Part shown: in pieces, positions 45,431 through 56,418 of the stretch
Layout of the letters: every line of letters starts with the position of its first letter
Numbering within the stretch: the first letter of the stretch is position 1
Source of the DNA: Lunularia cruciata
Taxonomy: Eukaryota > Streptophyta > Marchantiopsida > Lunulariales > Lunulariaceae
Direction: 5' to 3'
Length of the DNA stretch: 64,000 nt
Assembly (NCBI GenBank): GCA_948567375.1
Contig: OX419757.1
Coordinates: forward strand, 8,618,001 to 8,682,000
The notes under the pieces: model-generated
Told to the model about the DNA's origin: nothing
The model's database searches: none
What the model saw: only the letters and a program-made list of their open reading frames with translations
Program-made: the position numbers and the translations under genes

Positions 45431-46090
45431 AATTCTCTCCATTAAAAATTTACCATCTTCACCTTAGCACAAGGCAGGCTTTCTTCGTGTTTTTATCGTC
45501 GAATGTTCTGGTCTACTACAACTGCTGGTGAAGGGACCCCACGTGAGACCAAAAGTAGTGGATGAAATGCATGCATGTCGATTAGATCGGCATACTTTAA
45601 TGCTGTGATGGATCACTTCCACTCTGCAAGGAAGTTGGGCATACAGAGCACTGGTTCTGCTGACCTTCTCGCATTCCTTCGACACGCTCTGGCAAATCCT
45701 GTACTTCGGATCATGCAGAATATGACGCAAAGTGCCTGTCTGGTCTTTCCCCTTTTGGGGTGAGTTGACTGTCGATCGCTGGCTTTTAACATTCTGTGAC
45801 TTTCTGTTAGATTGGATTCGGCCAATTCATGTTGAGTTGCGTGATGTACGCACGTTTTCCTTCTGAAGCGGGGGGGCTGGTTCTGGTTAATGCCTGCTGC
45901 ACGAGAACTCAGCCCATGTGATCGGCTTAGTTCAAGTTTTTCTCCTCACGATACATTTCTCCTATAGGATTTTCAAGGACTCTTCCCGTCGATTTGCTTG
46001 ATTCAATCTCCTTCAAGCTACCGGCAATTAGAGTGAATGTCCGGGCTTTAAGAGATTGCAGGAAAACGTGAATGAGGCTTACACCTGATG
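45431..46090. other. Possibly low-copy interval, no supported gene
   Basis: Base composition is less AT-rich than to the left. A CACGTG box (45539-45544) is present. Frames on both strands (about 45575-45825) overlap and have no recognised motif. I cannot decide whether this is a decayed host gene. Confidence 0.3.
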
Positions 46091-46410
46091 GTTGAAATTT
46101 TCTAGTTAACCCAAATCACCAAAACAGAATGGTTTTTACAGTCTGTCTCCTCGTAAATCTCCAACATTGTGATTGGATATGTCTCTCCTTTGTGCTCAAC
46201 TTCAAAATGTCTACTCGACAACTTCCCGACCAAGTGAGTAGTCGACTCGTATCCGGCCGTCGATATTCTCTAGAACACATCCAATAAGCTGGCCGCTGGT
46301 GTTCTCCACATAGCCCGTATAACGTGGCAAGTCGTATGTGGATGCAGAAGGAAAACTAGAACTGTGAAAGGGCGACACATTGAACACAACAAGGATGGGA
46401 AGACCCCATC
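46091..46410 (-). pseudogene. Unrecognised coding relic
   Basis: On the minus strand one frame is open for about 63 codons and includes YDLPRYTGYVENTSGQLIGC and then LENIDGRIRVDYS. A second frame continues with SRHFEVEHKGETYPITMLEI, suggesting one frameshift or a splice-type break near 46235-46260. The composition is gene-like and unlike the retrotransposons around it, but I do not recognise the family. It could be an old host exon. Confidence 0.3.
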
Positions 46411-47105
46411 AAACCGTTCAAGCCATACAAGGGGGAGACAAAAGAGTCAGAATGGGGCTAGCTCCAATAGTATCGACATGAGTTTAGGGTTAGAACTAAG
46501 GCCTTAATGCTTGATTGTCATATTTGGTTCGTGGTTTTGCAACGGCAGATAGGTTGAGAACATCAAATATGTCTTATCATATTGTTGTTTAGTAGTGGGT
46601 GATCTAGATTTAGTGACCTTGCAAACGCGCAAGACATTGGGAGTAAAATTTGGATTGAGAAACTCCATTGAAGTGGTGTTTGTGTTGAGTGATTCTATTA
46701 AAAGATATTTGTGTGCTTTTGTGATCTGCCTCAACTTCACTTACCGTTACAACTTCACCTGCAACTACAAGAGAATTCACACAATTTACATGAAGACAAA
46801 GGGTCCCTTGGGGAGTTTTTTTTTTTTTTTGCAATAGCACATTATACTACTTTATGATAGGTGCGACGCCAAGGGGAGTCCTTTTTTGCAATAGCAGATT
46901 ATATTGCTTTATGTCAAGTGACAGATTTTCCATCTTGTTTGTTTCTCATCCTCTCCAAAGACACTCATATTTAATGTATGTCCTTTGGAGGATGTAGTTA
47001 GAGAAGTATTTTCTTTCACACGTAGCTGATAGGGTTTTTAAGTCTAGATCCATAAATGCAAGGTTTGGAGCACATACACAATACTCACCCCCTCTAACTT
47101 CCTAC
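46411..47105. other. Intervening sequence with a small tandem duplication
   Basis: 46806-46860 and 46873-46920 are related units (GGGGAGT, T-run, TTTGCAATAGCA, TTATA, CTTTATG), offset about 68 bp. A T16-T17 run lies at 46818. No gene recognised; short overlapping frames on both strands have no motif. Confidence 0.45.
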
Positions 47106-48757
47106 TGTCACGCCATTTGTAGTGTCGCATCTAGATTGCTTGGACATTGGAGTTGCAGTGATAGTAGTTAGAGGTATTTCAGTAGTTTCCCATAGACTAC
47201 TTTCCGACGGTCAGATTTTGTGTTTGGTGTCTGACTTCACGATGGAGCCCACCATCACTTTGCACCGTTTGCACCGTCAAGTGTACCGTCAGCAGGAACA
47301 TTAGGGTTTCAGACCTAGCTATAGTCCAAGGGTATACTTTCAAAGTGTAGCTCTAGAGAGCTCACTTCTCTAATGTTGAGCCTTCGAGTTCCTAGCTATG
47401 GTGGACAGAGGCCGGCGAGCGTCACGTTGATTGTCTTAGCTAGAGTGGATATGGCTTGACTGTAATCAGTGCACAGTTGTTGGTAGTTTATAGAGTCGTA
47501 GATCAAGTACTGATTTGAGTTGAGATGATTCGAGAGTTGTAAATGATTTGATTACATCAGAGAAGTGAAGTCAAGGGGAAATCGAGCATAGGAACTGTGA
47601 GTGTTGGTGGTATTCTCTAAGCTCGGTGGATCATTGGTAGCTCAATCAAAGTTCAGTTTTTCTCTGGTGTGTAGAAGTTCGTTGCTTGATGCAGATTTGG
47701 CAATAAGGCAGACGGTGTGCGGAAGCACTGGCCAATTTTTGAGCAGAGAAGAAGCAATTTTTGAGCAATGGTAGTGATTTTGAGCTCAAGGTATGAAGGC
47801 ATGACCAATTTGTTGCGAGTTGAGCTCTGAAAGTAAAATTGAAGGTGGACTTGGGAACCTATTCTCGTGAATTTGTGATTTGGAAAAACCTGTTAATTCA
47901 GTTTGGCTTGAGTGGAGAGTTAGCATAGGATTTAGCGGTCAGTCAAATTTAGGGTTTACATAAGATTTTTGCTGGAGTTTTACGTCAGATTTTGGCCAGA
48001 TTTAGAGGATTTTTGCAAAATTTGGAGGAGTTTTGCCAAATTTGGAGGAGGTTTGAAGTGGCAAGAAGAAAGGTTTCATTTGGTTGAATTTTGGTGTTTT
48101 GAGGCATAGGGCTGTGGGCTATGAGAGGCTACGAAGGGTCAACAAGCCAGCTTGTTGGCGTGAGGCTAGCTAGTTTAGAGTAGATCTTGGTCTTTTTTTT
48201 GCAACATTTGCCCATCCTGCTAGATTGTGCACAACACGGTTTGACCCCTAAATCTCTTGTTCCTAGACTGGTGCCCTAGCCAACTAGTCCATCCTCACTT
48301 GTTGTCCTAATGACTGGCCCATTGTTATCTATACACTTGTAAATTTGGCTAGGAGAGGCAATTTGATCTCATTCTTGGTGATCCTCGTAGCTTAGGACGT
48401 AGATACAAACTTTCCTTATGTCAAATGCCAAATGGTGGCAGAGTCAATCCCGTGTTTCTTTATGAGATGGAGGGTTTTTGTTTAGATTTCTTGTGATTAG
48501 ACCCCCTCCATCCTCTACTTCTTGTTTGTGCACCACGTTTGTGCGAGGTGCCCTGACTTTTGAGCATTGGTGCTCTGGTGTGCTCTTGATAGTGAGGCTA
48601 GAGTGATGACCAGTCAGACTACCTTTGTTTCTCTCCGGTGAGGTAGGAAGTGATGACCTGTAGACCGTGAGAGTGCATGTTATGATGGCAAGTTACAAGT
48701 TGCACTTTCTCCTAGTGTAGTTATCTCAGTTAGAGTTACATTACTGGGTGGTGTTCT
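47106..48757 (+). mobile_element. LTR-D and leader of element D
   Basis: Starts TGTCACGCCATTTGTAG. The first 470 bp or so match the reverse complement of 58910-59329 (GACTACTTTCCGACGGT, GGACAGAGGCCGGC, CAAGTACTGAT). This ties element D to the methyltransferase element on the right. The LTR end is not fixed. A primer-like TGGTGGCAGAGT at about 48453-48464 is uncertain. The stretch near 48640-48720 (GGAAGTGATGACC, GAGAGTGC) resembles the inner end of repeat E. Confidence 0.6.
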
Positions 48758-49163
48758 GTGGGTATTAGCACTTGGTGGTGCTCAGTTGGTGTTGGCACTT
48801 GGTGGAGTACTTGTAGTTGCAATTTGTGGTTGCAATTTGTAGTTATGATTTGCGGTTACTTTGTCACGACGGAGTTCTTTGGGGATTCTAGAAGAGTTAG
48901 CCTTGCAATACGCAATGGGTTTATTCAAAGTGGTGCTCAATATTAAATTATATCTTGGGTCCCATTGAGGGAGGAGATTGACTTTGAGTTGGAGTTTGAC
49001 ACATGAGCTGATTTAGTTGAGAATGTACTTGGCGTGTCCGCACCGTTGTTGTGGGACATGGACAAGATTTATAGGGCCTCCAAATGCCCTATGCGTTACT
49101 ATGGTACGATGAGTACCATTGAGTTGGATGACTTCATCCAAGAGTTTGATAGTTGGTGTGATC
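48758..49163 (+). pseudogene. N-terminal gag of element D (split by the family-C element)
   Basis: One frame from 48758, with stops at 48944-48946 and near 48999, contains LREEIDFELEF, SAPLLWDMDKIYRASK, MRYYGTMSTIELDDFIQEF and DSWCD. It is cut at GATC (49160-49163) and resumes in frame at 54632 (LQLIRNPTLFTPFMAWKG). That shows a clean insertion with a 4-bp duplication. This is a gag core. Confidence 0.7.
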
Positions 49164-49863
49164 TGTAACACCCATTTGTGCATATGTGTGGTATTATGAT
49201 ATTTAGCTTGGTATTACAAGTACTTGAGAGATATTATTTATATATGGATAAAGGATGGTTCTACATTAGTCATGATTAGCTAAAGTTAGTCATAGCTAAG
49301 ATAGAAGGGACCTTAATTTAGAGGAAGTGGAAAAGATGAGCACCACTATTTTGGATTGTACACTAGTGTGTTGACTTGGTATTATTCCTAGGTATTTGGC
49401 TTTGAGGAAAGAATTGAGAACTCTTGGGCCCGTAAGCCTTTTTGTTTTGAATTCTTCTATAGTCTAGGGATAGCCCATGTGAAGGAATCCTTGACTTAGT
49501 GGTTGGGTCAAGATAAGATCACATGCTTAGTGGAATATGCCCATGTGGACAAATATTCCTTTATACTCTTTGACTTTACTTGACTTTAGCCTAGTAACTT
49601 CAATTACTCCAATAATTAGTAACTTTGGTGCGTAACTATTTCACGAGTATATAAACAAAGGGTGAGGAAGTACTCATCATCCTTTCATTTGCAACTATCT
49701 CTCTCTCTCTCATTGAGCTCTCTAGTGAGCAATGTCTTGAGTATTGGAGTGTTAGCCTTGGAGGAGTATGATGGAGTTGGGGTTCCTTGCCTTCTTAGTC
49801 CATGGTGCACTACCATAATAGCCATCAAAGGTTCATCTTGAGTGAGAGACAAGCCAGCTCACA
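49164..49863 (+). mobile_element. 5' LTR of the family-C element
   Basis: TGTAACACCC to CCAGCTCACA, 700 bp. TATATAAA at 49648-49655 is the likely TATA box. Solo copies of the same LTR are at 13871-17968 (split), 18225-18942 and 21300-21990. Confidence 0.95.
49648..49655 (+). promoter_or_regulatory. TATA box of the family-C 5' LTR
   Basis: TATATAAA in a GC-poor context about 210 bp before the LTR end. The corresponding 3' LTR sequence (near 54418) reads TATATAAA as well. Confidence 0.6.
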
Positions 49864-49866
49864 TTT

Positions 49867-49884
49867 TTGGTTCCATTGTCGGTA
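49867..49884 (+). other. Primer-binding site of family C, tRNA-Asp-like
   Basis: TGGTTCCATTGTCGGTAC, 3 bases after the LTR end, shares 14 of the first 18 positions with a tRNA-Asp complement. The match is imperfect, so the primer assignment is tentative. Confidence 0.5.
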
Positions 49885-50470
49885 CCTCGCTAGAAGACAA
49901 GATAATGTTCCGCGTACAATTCTATATTAGACAGAAGGAGGCTATGAGAGCTCACTTGGAGAGAACTTTAGGGGAGGAGAGAGCTGAACTTATGTTAGAG
50001 AATTTGGACCCATTTGTATACCATATAGTTCATTATGATATCTTTGAGGTGATTTTGTACATCTTGTACATTTGAGAGGATTTGGAGAGATTGTGTGAGG
50101 TGGATTGCAAATTTTGGAAATTAAAGTGATTTTGGGCAACATCTCAAGTTTTGGATCTGGACTTGAAATTTCTACACATGATAGCTTGGGTTATCCTTTA
50201 GTTATCACACTTGAAATTATTGTGAGAGCTGCTATACGCATTGGGCTAGAATTTTTGAAAGTTGATAGGGTAAACTGCTCTCGCAACTGCATGCTCTTTG
50301 GAAAATTGTACATAATCTGCCATTTCTTCAATTTCAGTCGATTGTGATGAAACTATCCAAGAAAATTCATTGCATTGTATCCTACCTGTTCACACAAAAA
50401 TTAGAGAAAGATCATTTTTGAGCAAAGAGTTATAAGTTTTAAAAGTGAGGGGTGTGGTTTTCAGACCAAA
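49885..50470 (+). pseudogene. gag remnant of the family-C element
   Basis: The frame up to 50073 has EDKIMFRVQFYIRQKEAMRA and HLERTLGEERAELMLENLDP, an alpha-helical, charged segment as in a gag N-terminus. The rest of gag is heavily decayed or deleted (50076-50470); no zinc knuckle is seen. With only about 600 bp between primer and protease, most of gag is missing. Confidence 0.45.
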
Positions 50471-51066
50471 TCTGAAATATGTGTGCTAAATAGAAAGGTG
50501 CCTAGGCCAAATGGATCAATGAAAATATCTGAAATTTTGCATGGTCACAACATCAAGGATACATTGGTTGATGGGGGACCAGAAGTTTATGCTATGTTAG
50601 AAAGGTTGATGAAGAAGTTGGCTATGATACACTCAAGACCTTCAACATTTGTGGTGAGCATGACAAACAAGCAGCAAGTTTGACCAGTAGAGGTGATGGA
50701 TAAAGTGGTAGTTTCAATTATGGGAGTTCAAAATCTCATGACTTTCCAAGTCTTGAAGGATTCAAGCTATGAAGTACTTCTTGGGAGGCCATGGTTGAGA
50801 GCAGCACGCACAACTGATCAATAGCACAAAGGGTACTTGAGGATTGGGCCATAAAACCATAGATTCACAATTCCTATGATTAACACTACCAACACTTCAC
50901 ATTCAAATACACCATCTTTTGATTATTGGGAATCTGATTCTGAAGAAGGAGCTTCAAATGTGAACACAAGCATGGAGGAGGAGACTTCCACGGAGGATGA
51001 TGAATCTGAATTGGATTCAGATGTGTATCCCTTGTGTTCTATGGATTTTGCACCTAAGCCAGAGGT
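50471..51066 (+). pseudogene. Protease and acidic linker of the family-C element
   Basis: The first frame (50483-50683) has LHGHNIKDTLVDGGPEVYAM, a retropepsin active-site loop (D-G-G form), and ends in a stop. It continues with VVSIMGVQNLMTFQVLKD and YEVLLGRPWLRAART, the protease end block. 50876-51070 is an acidic linker rich in Ser, Glu and Asp, as in B1. Confidence 0.65.
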
Positions 51067-52752
51067 TTGAAGGACACAGATAAATCACCATTGACACTTG
51101 AGGAGGTAGAGAGAAGGTTAGCTACCCTTAAGTATGGCCCAAATGTTACCAAGGAGGAGAAGGTGAGATTTGAGGAGATTTTTTGCAAGTTCATCCATGT
51201 ATTTGCAGTCAGTTACAAGGATTTAAAGGAAGTCACCTTGGAGGAGCACAAGATAAATGTGGAGTCACATGCAAGACCAATCCGCCAAAAGCAACATCAC
51301 ATCAGCCCACCAATATCTTTGGTTGTGAAGGAGGAGATTGATAAGCTCAACGGGGCTGGATTTATCTTTGAGGTGGAGAATTCATAATTGGTGTCTCCAA
51401 TTATGATTGTGAAGAAAAAGAATAGCAAGCTTCAAGTATGTGTGGATTATAAAAAGCTCAATGTTGTTACCAAGAAGGACTACTACCCATTACCATTCAT
51501 TGATGAGATCTTGGAGGAGGTTGCAGGTTATGAGAGGTATAGTTTTAACGATGGTTATAGTGGATATAACCAAATCAAGATTGCATTAGAGCATCAATAA
51601 GTCACCACATTCACCACACCTTAGGGAACTTATGCTTTCAAGGTCATGCCTTTTGGGCTTTGTAATGCTCCAACCACATTCCAATGGTTCATGAACAAGG
51701 TATTTGAACCTTTCATTGGGAAATTTGTAAGATACTTCATTGATGACTTTTGTGTCTATAGGAGCAAGGAAGAGCACTTTGAGCACCTAATCAAGGTCTT
51801 GCAATACTTGGATGAGGCAAATGCATCACTCAACCTAGAGAAAGTGCACTTTTGATGTGAAGAAGGTCTACTTTTGGGGCACATCATCTCCAAGGATGGA
51901 ATAGCAATTGATCTTGAGAAGGTGAGGAAAATCTCAGACCATCTATTCCCTTCAAGCTTGACAAAGTTATGCTAATTCTTGGGGATAGTTGGGTATTATA
52001 GGAGGTTCATCTTCTCATTTTCCAAGAAGGTTTATGCATTGACCATCTACATGAAGAAGGGTGTAGATTACATGGTGATTTTAGAAGACAAGGAGGCTCT
52101 CAAAGCTTTTGAGGAGCTCAAGCAATCCCTTGTGGTAGCTCCAATTCTTGCTAAACCTGATTGGAGTGAGCCTTTCATCCTCTACACTGATGCTTCTAAT
52201 GCAGCTATATGATGCACTCTTAGTCAATTAGACCCAGATGGGCATGATCATCCAATAGCTTATGCTAGTAGGCATATAGTTTCAACAGAGAAGAACTACT
52301 CTATCATAGAGAGAGAAGGGTTGGTAGTGATCTTTGGTCTCAACAAGTTTAGATACTATTTGATTGGAGGGAAAGCCATCATTATCACAGATCACAAGGC
52401 TTTGAAGTACATCTTCAACAAGCCTAATGTGGAAGGGAGACTAGCAAGGTGGGTGATACTCTTGTCTGAGTATGACTACACCATTGAGGATAGGCTAGAG
52501 AAGAAACATGCAAATGCTGATTTTTTATCTAGGGCCTATGATCATGATGGAGATAAACCAATGGATGATTCTTTCTTGGATGAGGAGCTCTTGACAATCT
52601 CAATCACTCAAGAGGTTCCAATGGAGTACAAGCAAATTTTGGATTTTGTGACAAGAGGTAACTATCCAAAAAGGATGCATGCTAGGGAGAGGAAGGCCCT
52701 TGCAGCAAGATCTAGACCTTATACAATGGTGGAGGATATTCTTTTTCACTAA
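51067..52752 (+). pseudogene. RT and RNase H of the family-C element
   Basis: The pre-RT segment (51067-51387) is followed after a stop by KKKNSKLQVCVDYKKLN, FIDEILEEVAGYERYSFNDG, MPFGLCNAPTTFQ and FIDDFCVYR (active-site Asp pair kept). Then come LLGHIISKDG, FLGIVGYYRRF and the RNase H blocks ILYTDASNAAI, EKNYSIIEREGLVVIF, AIIITDHKALKYIF and HANADFLSRAYD. Stops at 51385-51387, 51598-51600, 51853-51855 and 52210-52212 separate the segments; the blocks otherwise follow in order. Confidence 0.9.
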
Positions 52753-53891
52753 GAAGCAGATGGTCTACTTCAAAGAGAAATAGGTAAGAAGAGTCTATCC
52801 TACTCATAAAGGAGTTTCATGAAGGTTTAGTATATGGAGGACACTTTGCAAGAAAGGTGACTGCTTTCAAGATTCTAGATGCAGGTTACCATTGGAGAGG
52901 GATTTTCAAGGATTGTCTTGATTATTGAAAAGCTTGTCATGTTTGTCAAGCTTTTGCTAGAAATTCTACATCCACTCCACCACTTAGATCAATACCATTG
53001 TTAGAATCTTTTGAGAAGTAGGGAATTGATTTTGTAGGTCCTCTCAATAGAACCCCAAGGAATAATTCATATATTGTGATAGTTACTAATTATCTTACCA
53101 AGTGGGTTGAGGCTAGACCATTGAGGGAGAAGAATGAAGATGAAGTTAATAGATTTCTTTATGAATGCATTATCATGAGGTTTGGATGCCCTTTGGAGTT
53201 GGTTTATGATAGAGGAGGAGAGTTTACAGGAAGCATTACTACAGCCATGCTATGATATTTCTCTATCACACATAGAGTAACTACATCCTACAAGCCAAAT
53301 TCCAATGGCTTGGCAGAGAGAACCAATCAGACCTTGTGCATGATGTTGGCCAAAGATGTAGAAATAGAGAGGGCTAAACATCATTGGGACAAGAGGATTC
53401 ATGCAGTTTTGTGGGAATATAGGACAACCATGAAGACTTCCATCATGTATTATCTATTTCAATTAGTATATGGTATTCAGTCTACCTTACCTATTCACTT
53501 TGATCTTCGTACCTTCAAAAGCATTCATAGGAGATTGAAGAAAGCACAAGGAGGTGATGCAGAGAAGTCAAGGAAGGATCAACTCATGGAATTGGAAGAG
53601 GCAAGAGCAGTTGCTATGGTTTGAGTGGAGCAAGCTCAAAAGAAACAAAAGGAAAGCTATGACAAGAGGCAAGGCAAGAAGAAGGTGGAGCCTTTCAAAG
53701 AAGGTGATTGGGTAATGTTGTTTGATTTTATTTGATTCAAGAGAGTACAAAAGAAGTTTATGCCTAAGTACTTTGGACCTTTCATAGTGGAGAAGGTGTG
53801 GGGCAATTACACCTATGATCTCAAGGAGTTGGGAGGAAGACACTTTGATAGGATTAACCATGATAAGTTGAAGATGTATCATAGAAAGTAG
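52753..53891 (+). pseudogene. Integrase of the family-C element
   Basis: Zinc-binding region: EFHEGLVYGGHFA, with ACHVCQAFARN as the Cys pair. Core: GIDFVGPLNR (Asp 1), VYDRGGEFTG (Asp 2), PNSNGLAERTNQT (Glu 3), so the catalytic triad is complete. C-terminal part: EGDWVMLFDF, FMPKYFGPFIVEKV, NYTYDLKELGG and INHDKLKMYHRK, then a stop. No chromodomain follows. A stop near 52927 and others break the frame. Confidence 0.85.
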
Positions 53892-53928
53892 AGAGACCTT
53901 CACTTTGAGGACAAAGTGAAAACTTAGT

Positions 53929-53939
53929 CCAGGGGTAAA
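53929..53939 (+). other. Polypurine tract of family C
   Basis: CCAGGGGTAAA immediately before the 3' LTR start (53940). Confidence 0.6.
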
Positions 53940-54627
53940 TGTAACACCCATTTGTGCATGTGTGTGGTATTGTGATATTTAGCTTGGTATTACAAGTACT
54001 TAAGAGATATTATTTATCTAGAGATAAAGGATAGTTCTACATTAGTCATGATTACCTAAATTTAGTCATAGCTAAGATAGAAGGGACCTTACTTTAGAGG
54101 AAGTGGAAAAGATGAGCACCACTATTTTGGATTCTAGTGTGTTGACTTGGTATTATTCCTAGGTGTTTGGCTTTGAGGAAAGAGTTGAGAACTCTTGGGC
54201 CCGTAAGCCTTTTTGTTTTGGATTCTTCTATGTCCAAGGATAACCCATGTGAAGAAATCCTTGACTTAGTGGTTGGGTCAAGATAAGATCACATGCTTAG
54301 TGGAATATGCCCATGTGGACAGATATTTCTTTATAATTTTTGACTTTACTTGACCTTAGCCTAGTAACTTGAGTTACTCCAATAAATAGTAACTTTGGTG
54401 CATAACTATTTCATGATTATATAAACAAAGGGTGAGGAAGTACTTATCATCCTTTCATTTGCAACTATCTCTCTCATTGAGTTCTCTAGTGAGCAATGTT
54501 TTGAGTATTGTAGTGTTAGCCTTGGAAGAGTATGATGGAGTTGGTGTTCCTTGCATTCTTAGTCCATGGTGCGTTGCCATAATAGCTATCAAAGGTTCAT
54601 CCTGAGTGAGAGACAGGCCGGCTCACA
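53940..54627 (+). mobile_element. 3' LTR of the family-C element
   Basis: TGTAACACCC to CCGGCTCACA, 688 bp, followed by GATC. Relative to the 5' LTR it lacks a few bases, for example in the CTCTCTCTC run and near 54130. Confidence 0.95.
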
Positions 54628-54631
54628 GATC

Positions 54632-56418
54632 TGCAACTGATTCGGAACCCAACTTTGTTTACACCCTTCATGGCATGGAAGGGGTTGTTTTAGCATTTGG
54701 AGGGTCTGCGGATGGACAACTACCATGAGTTTAACATAGCCTATTTGGAGGAGATTGAGTTATGGAGACAATATTGGTCTTTGAACTATGTTTCTATCAC
54801 TTCAGGCTTGGTTGCTAGGAGTAGATTGGCTCTACCCACGAGTTCTAGCTCAAGTAGTGTTGGTGGAGCTAGTGGAGGTGCACTAATTGGAGATAGTGCT
54901 ACCACAAGTGGAGGTACTACTATAGGAGGTGGTGTGGTACCAAGATTTAACTCCATGGTGGAGTTCTTTCAGTGTTTGAGGCAGAACTACCAAGGAGTGC
55001 AGATTGACAAGTTGAGAAGCTTGCATCAATTCCAATGGAAGGCTATAGAGAGCCTATGCAAGGAATACACTTGCATGAGGTGACTGATCAGTTTCACTTA
55101 GAGAGTTATTGAGGCCCAAGTAGTCCAATTTTGGTATGGGATACTAGAGAGGGAGTTGCGACATAGAGTTTGTGATGCTATGTTGTTACATGCTACTTCA
55201 CCTACTTTGGCAATGGTCTTTGGTTTGGCTGAGCGTATTGAACTCAACATGGTAGAGGAGAGGGTTGTGGCATCTAGATTTGGTAGGAAGACCTCATCCA
55301 CAACTGTTACTTCTTCTAGAGTGCAACAGAGTGCACCATGCCTAGTTGGTTTTTGAGGACAAGGTGGACAGTCTAGATCCTATGGAGCAAGTGGAGGGCC
55401 TATTGTAGTTAGACCCTTACCTTCATTTTTAGGTCAGCAATAACCAGTGAGTAGTGATGTTACTTGTTGGACTTGTGGTGGACCTCACCATAGGAGAGAG
55501 TGAACTCAGGGTAGCAAACCTGATACCTCTAGTGCGTCATGACCAGCTTAGAGGCAGTGTGAGCATTGCCATAGATTTGGTCACACTAGTGACCAATGCT
55601 TTGACCTACACCCAGAGTTACGGAGTGGTAGGGCTACTATGGCAAAGTAGTAGAGGAGCTCCAATTCATGGAGGACGAGGTGGTAGAGGTGGTGGTAAAG
55701 GATTTACACCTAGTAGAGTTGCGGTACCTGCCCTTAATTTTGATACAGCTATGGCTACACAAATTGAGCAGTTGGATTAGAGATTGGCTAATATGGCCAT
55801 TGCTCAAAGGAGATCAGATTTGGGTGTCGAAGCCTCCACCTCATATGCTGGTGATAGAGATGCTTTGGACTTCATGTATGGAGCAGCACAAGTGGATGCA
55901 TCTACAATGGTGACAAGGAGTGCGGTACGTGCTCTAGAGCCTATTGGAGCATCAATGGAGTTGGACCCATAGAGCAGAGAGGTTGGGAGATAGGTTAGAT
56001 ACACCCAATCTTTCATGCTATCTGAGGCATTGCAAACAACATCCATGACTCCTACATGTCCTAGTGCAAGTGTAGTAGCTGGTGATAGAGTGCATGATAG
56101 ACTACTTACTAGTCAGCCACTTGCTACTACACAAGCTGAGTCTAGCATGATGTTGGGTGTGGCTCAGCTGATTATACGATGCCCTTTGTTTTCAGCCAAT
56201 GATATGTTTACATTGGGAGTTGACCCAACCCTAGTGTTTTGGTTGGCTGCCACGCTTTGTGAGAGTAAGGATGATGCATTTCCTACTACTAGGGTAGAGG
56301 TGGTTGATAGTGGAGCTGACTTGGTTGAGGAGCATGGGATGTGTTTAGCAACCATAAGGCAGGAAGTAGAGGCTAGACTAGAGGAGTTGCCAGCTAGACC
56401 GGCCTTTGAGAGAGCATG
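54632..56418 (+). pseudogene. Central and C-terminal gag of element D
   Basis: In frame with 48758-49163: LQLIRNPTLFTPFMAWKG, then (after a stop) MDNYHEFNIAYLEEIELWRQ and a Ser/Gly-rich stretch. Two knuckles lie near 55460-55600: CWTCGGPHH (last Cys lost to a stop) and CEHCHRFGHTSDQC, which is complete. Further parts (55784-56418) carry LDFMYGAAQVDASTM and EEHGMCLATIRQEVEARLEE and probably link to protease. Cut by repeat E at 56419. The pol of this copy is absent. Confidence 0.65.

Larger units (their letters stand above)
49164..54627 (+). mobile_element. Full-length family-C Ty3/gypsy retrotransposon
   Basis: 5464 bp with LTRs of 700 and 688 bp. Inner order: primer site, gag remnant, protease, RT, RNase H, integrase, polypurine tract. 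Flanked by GATC (49160-49163 and 54628-54631), inside the gag of element D. The two LTRs are roughly 93 percent identical by eye, so it is older than the chromovirus. The RT form FIDDFCVY is like B1. Many stops make it defective, but the integrase D, D and E are all present. Confidence 0.95.

Noticed and set aside
45575-45825. Overlapping frames on both strands near a CACGTG box as a small host gene
   Set aside because: No motif, no splice pattern and competing frames on both strands. The G-box-like hexamer alone is not evidence.
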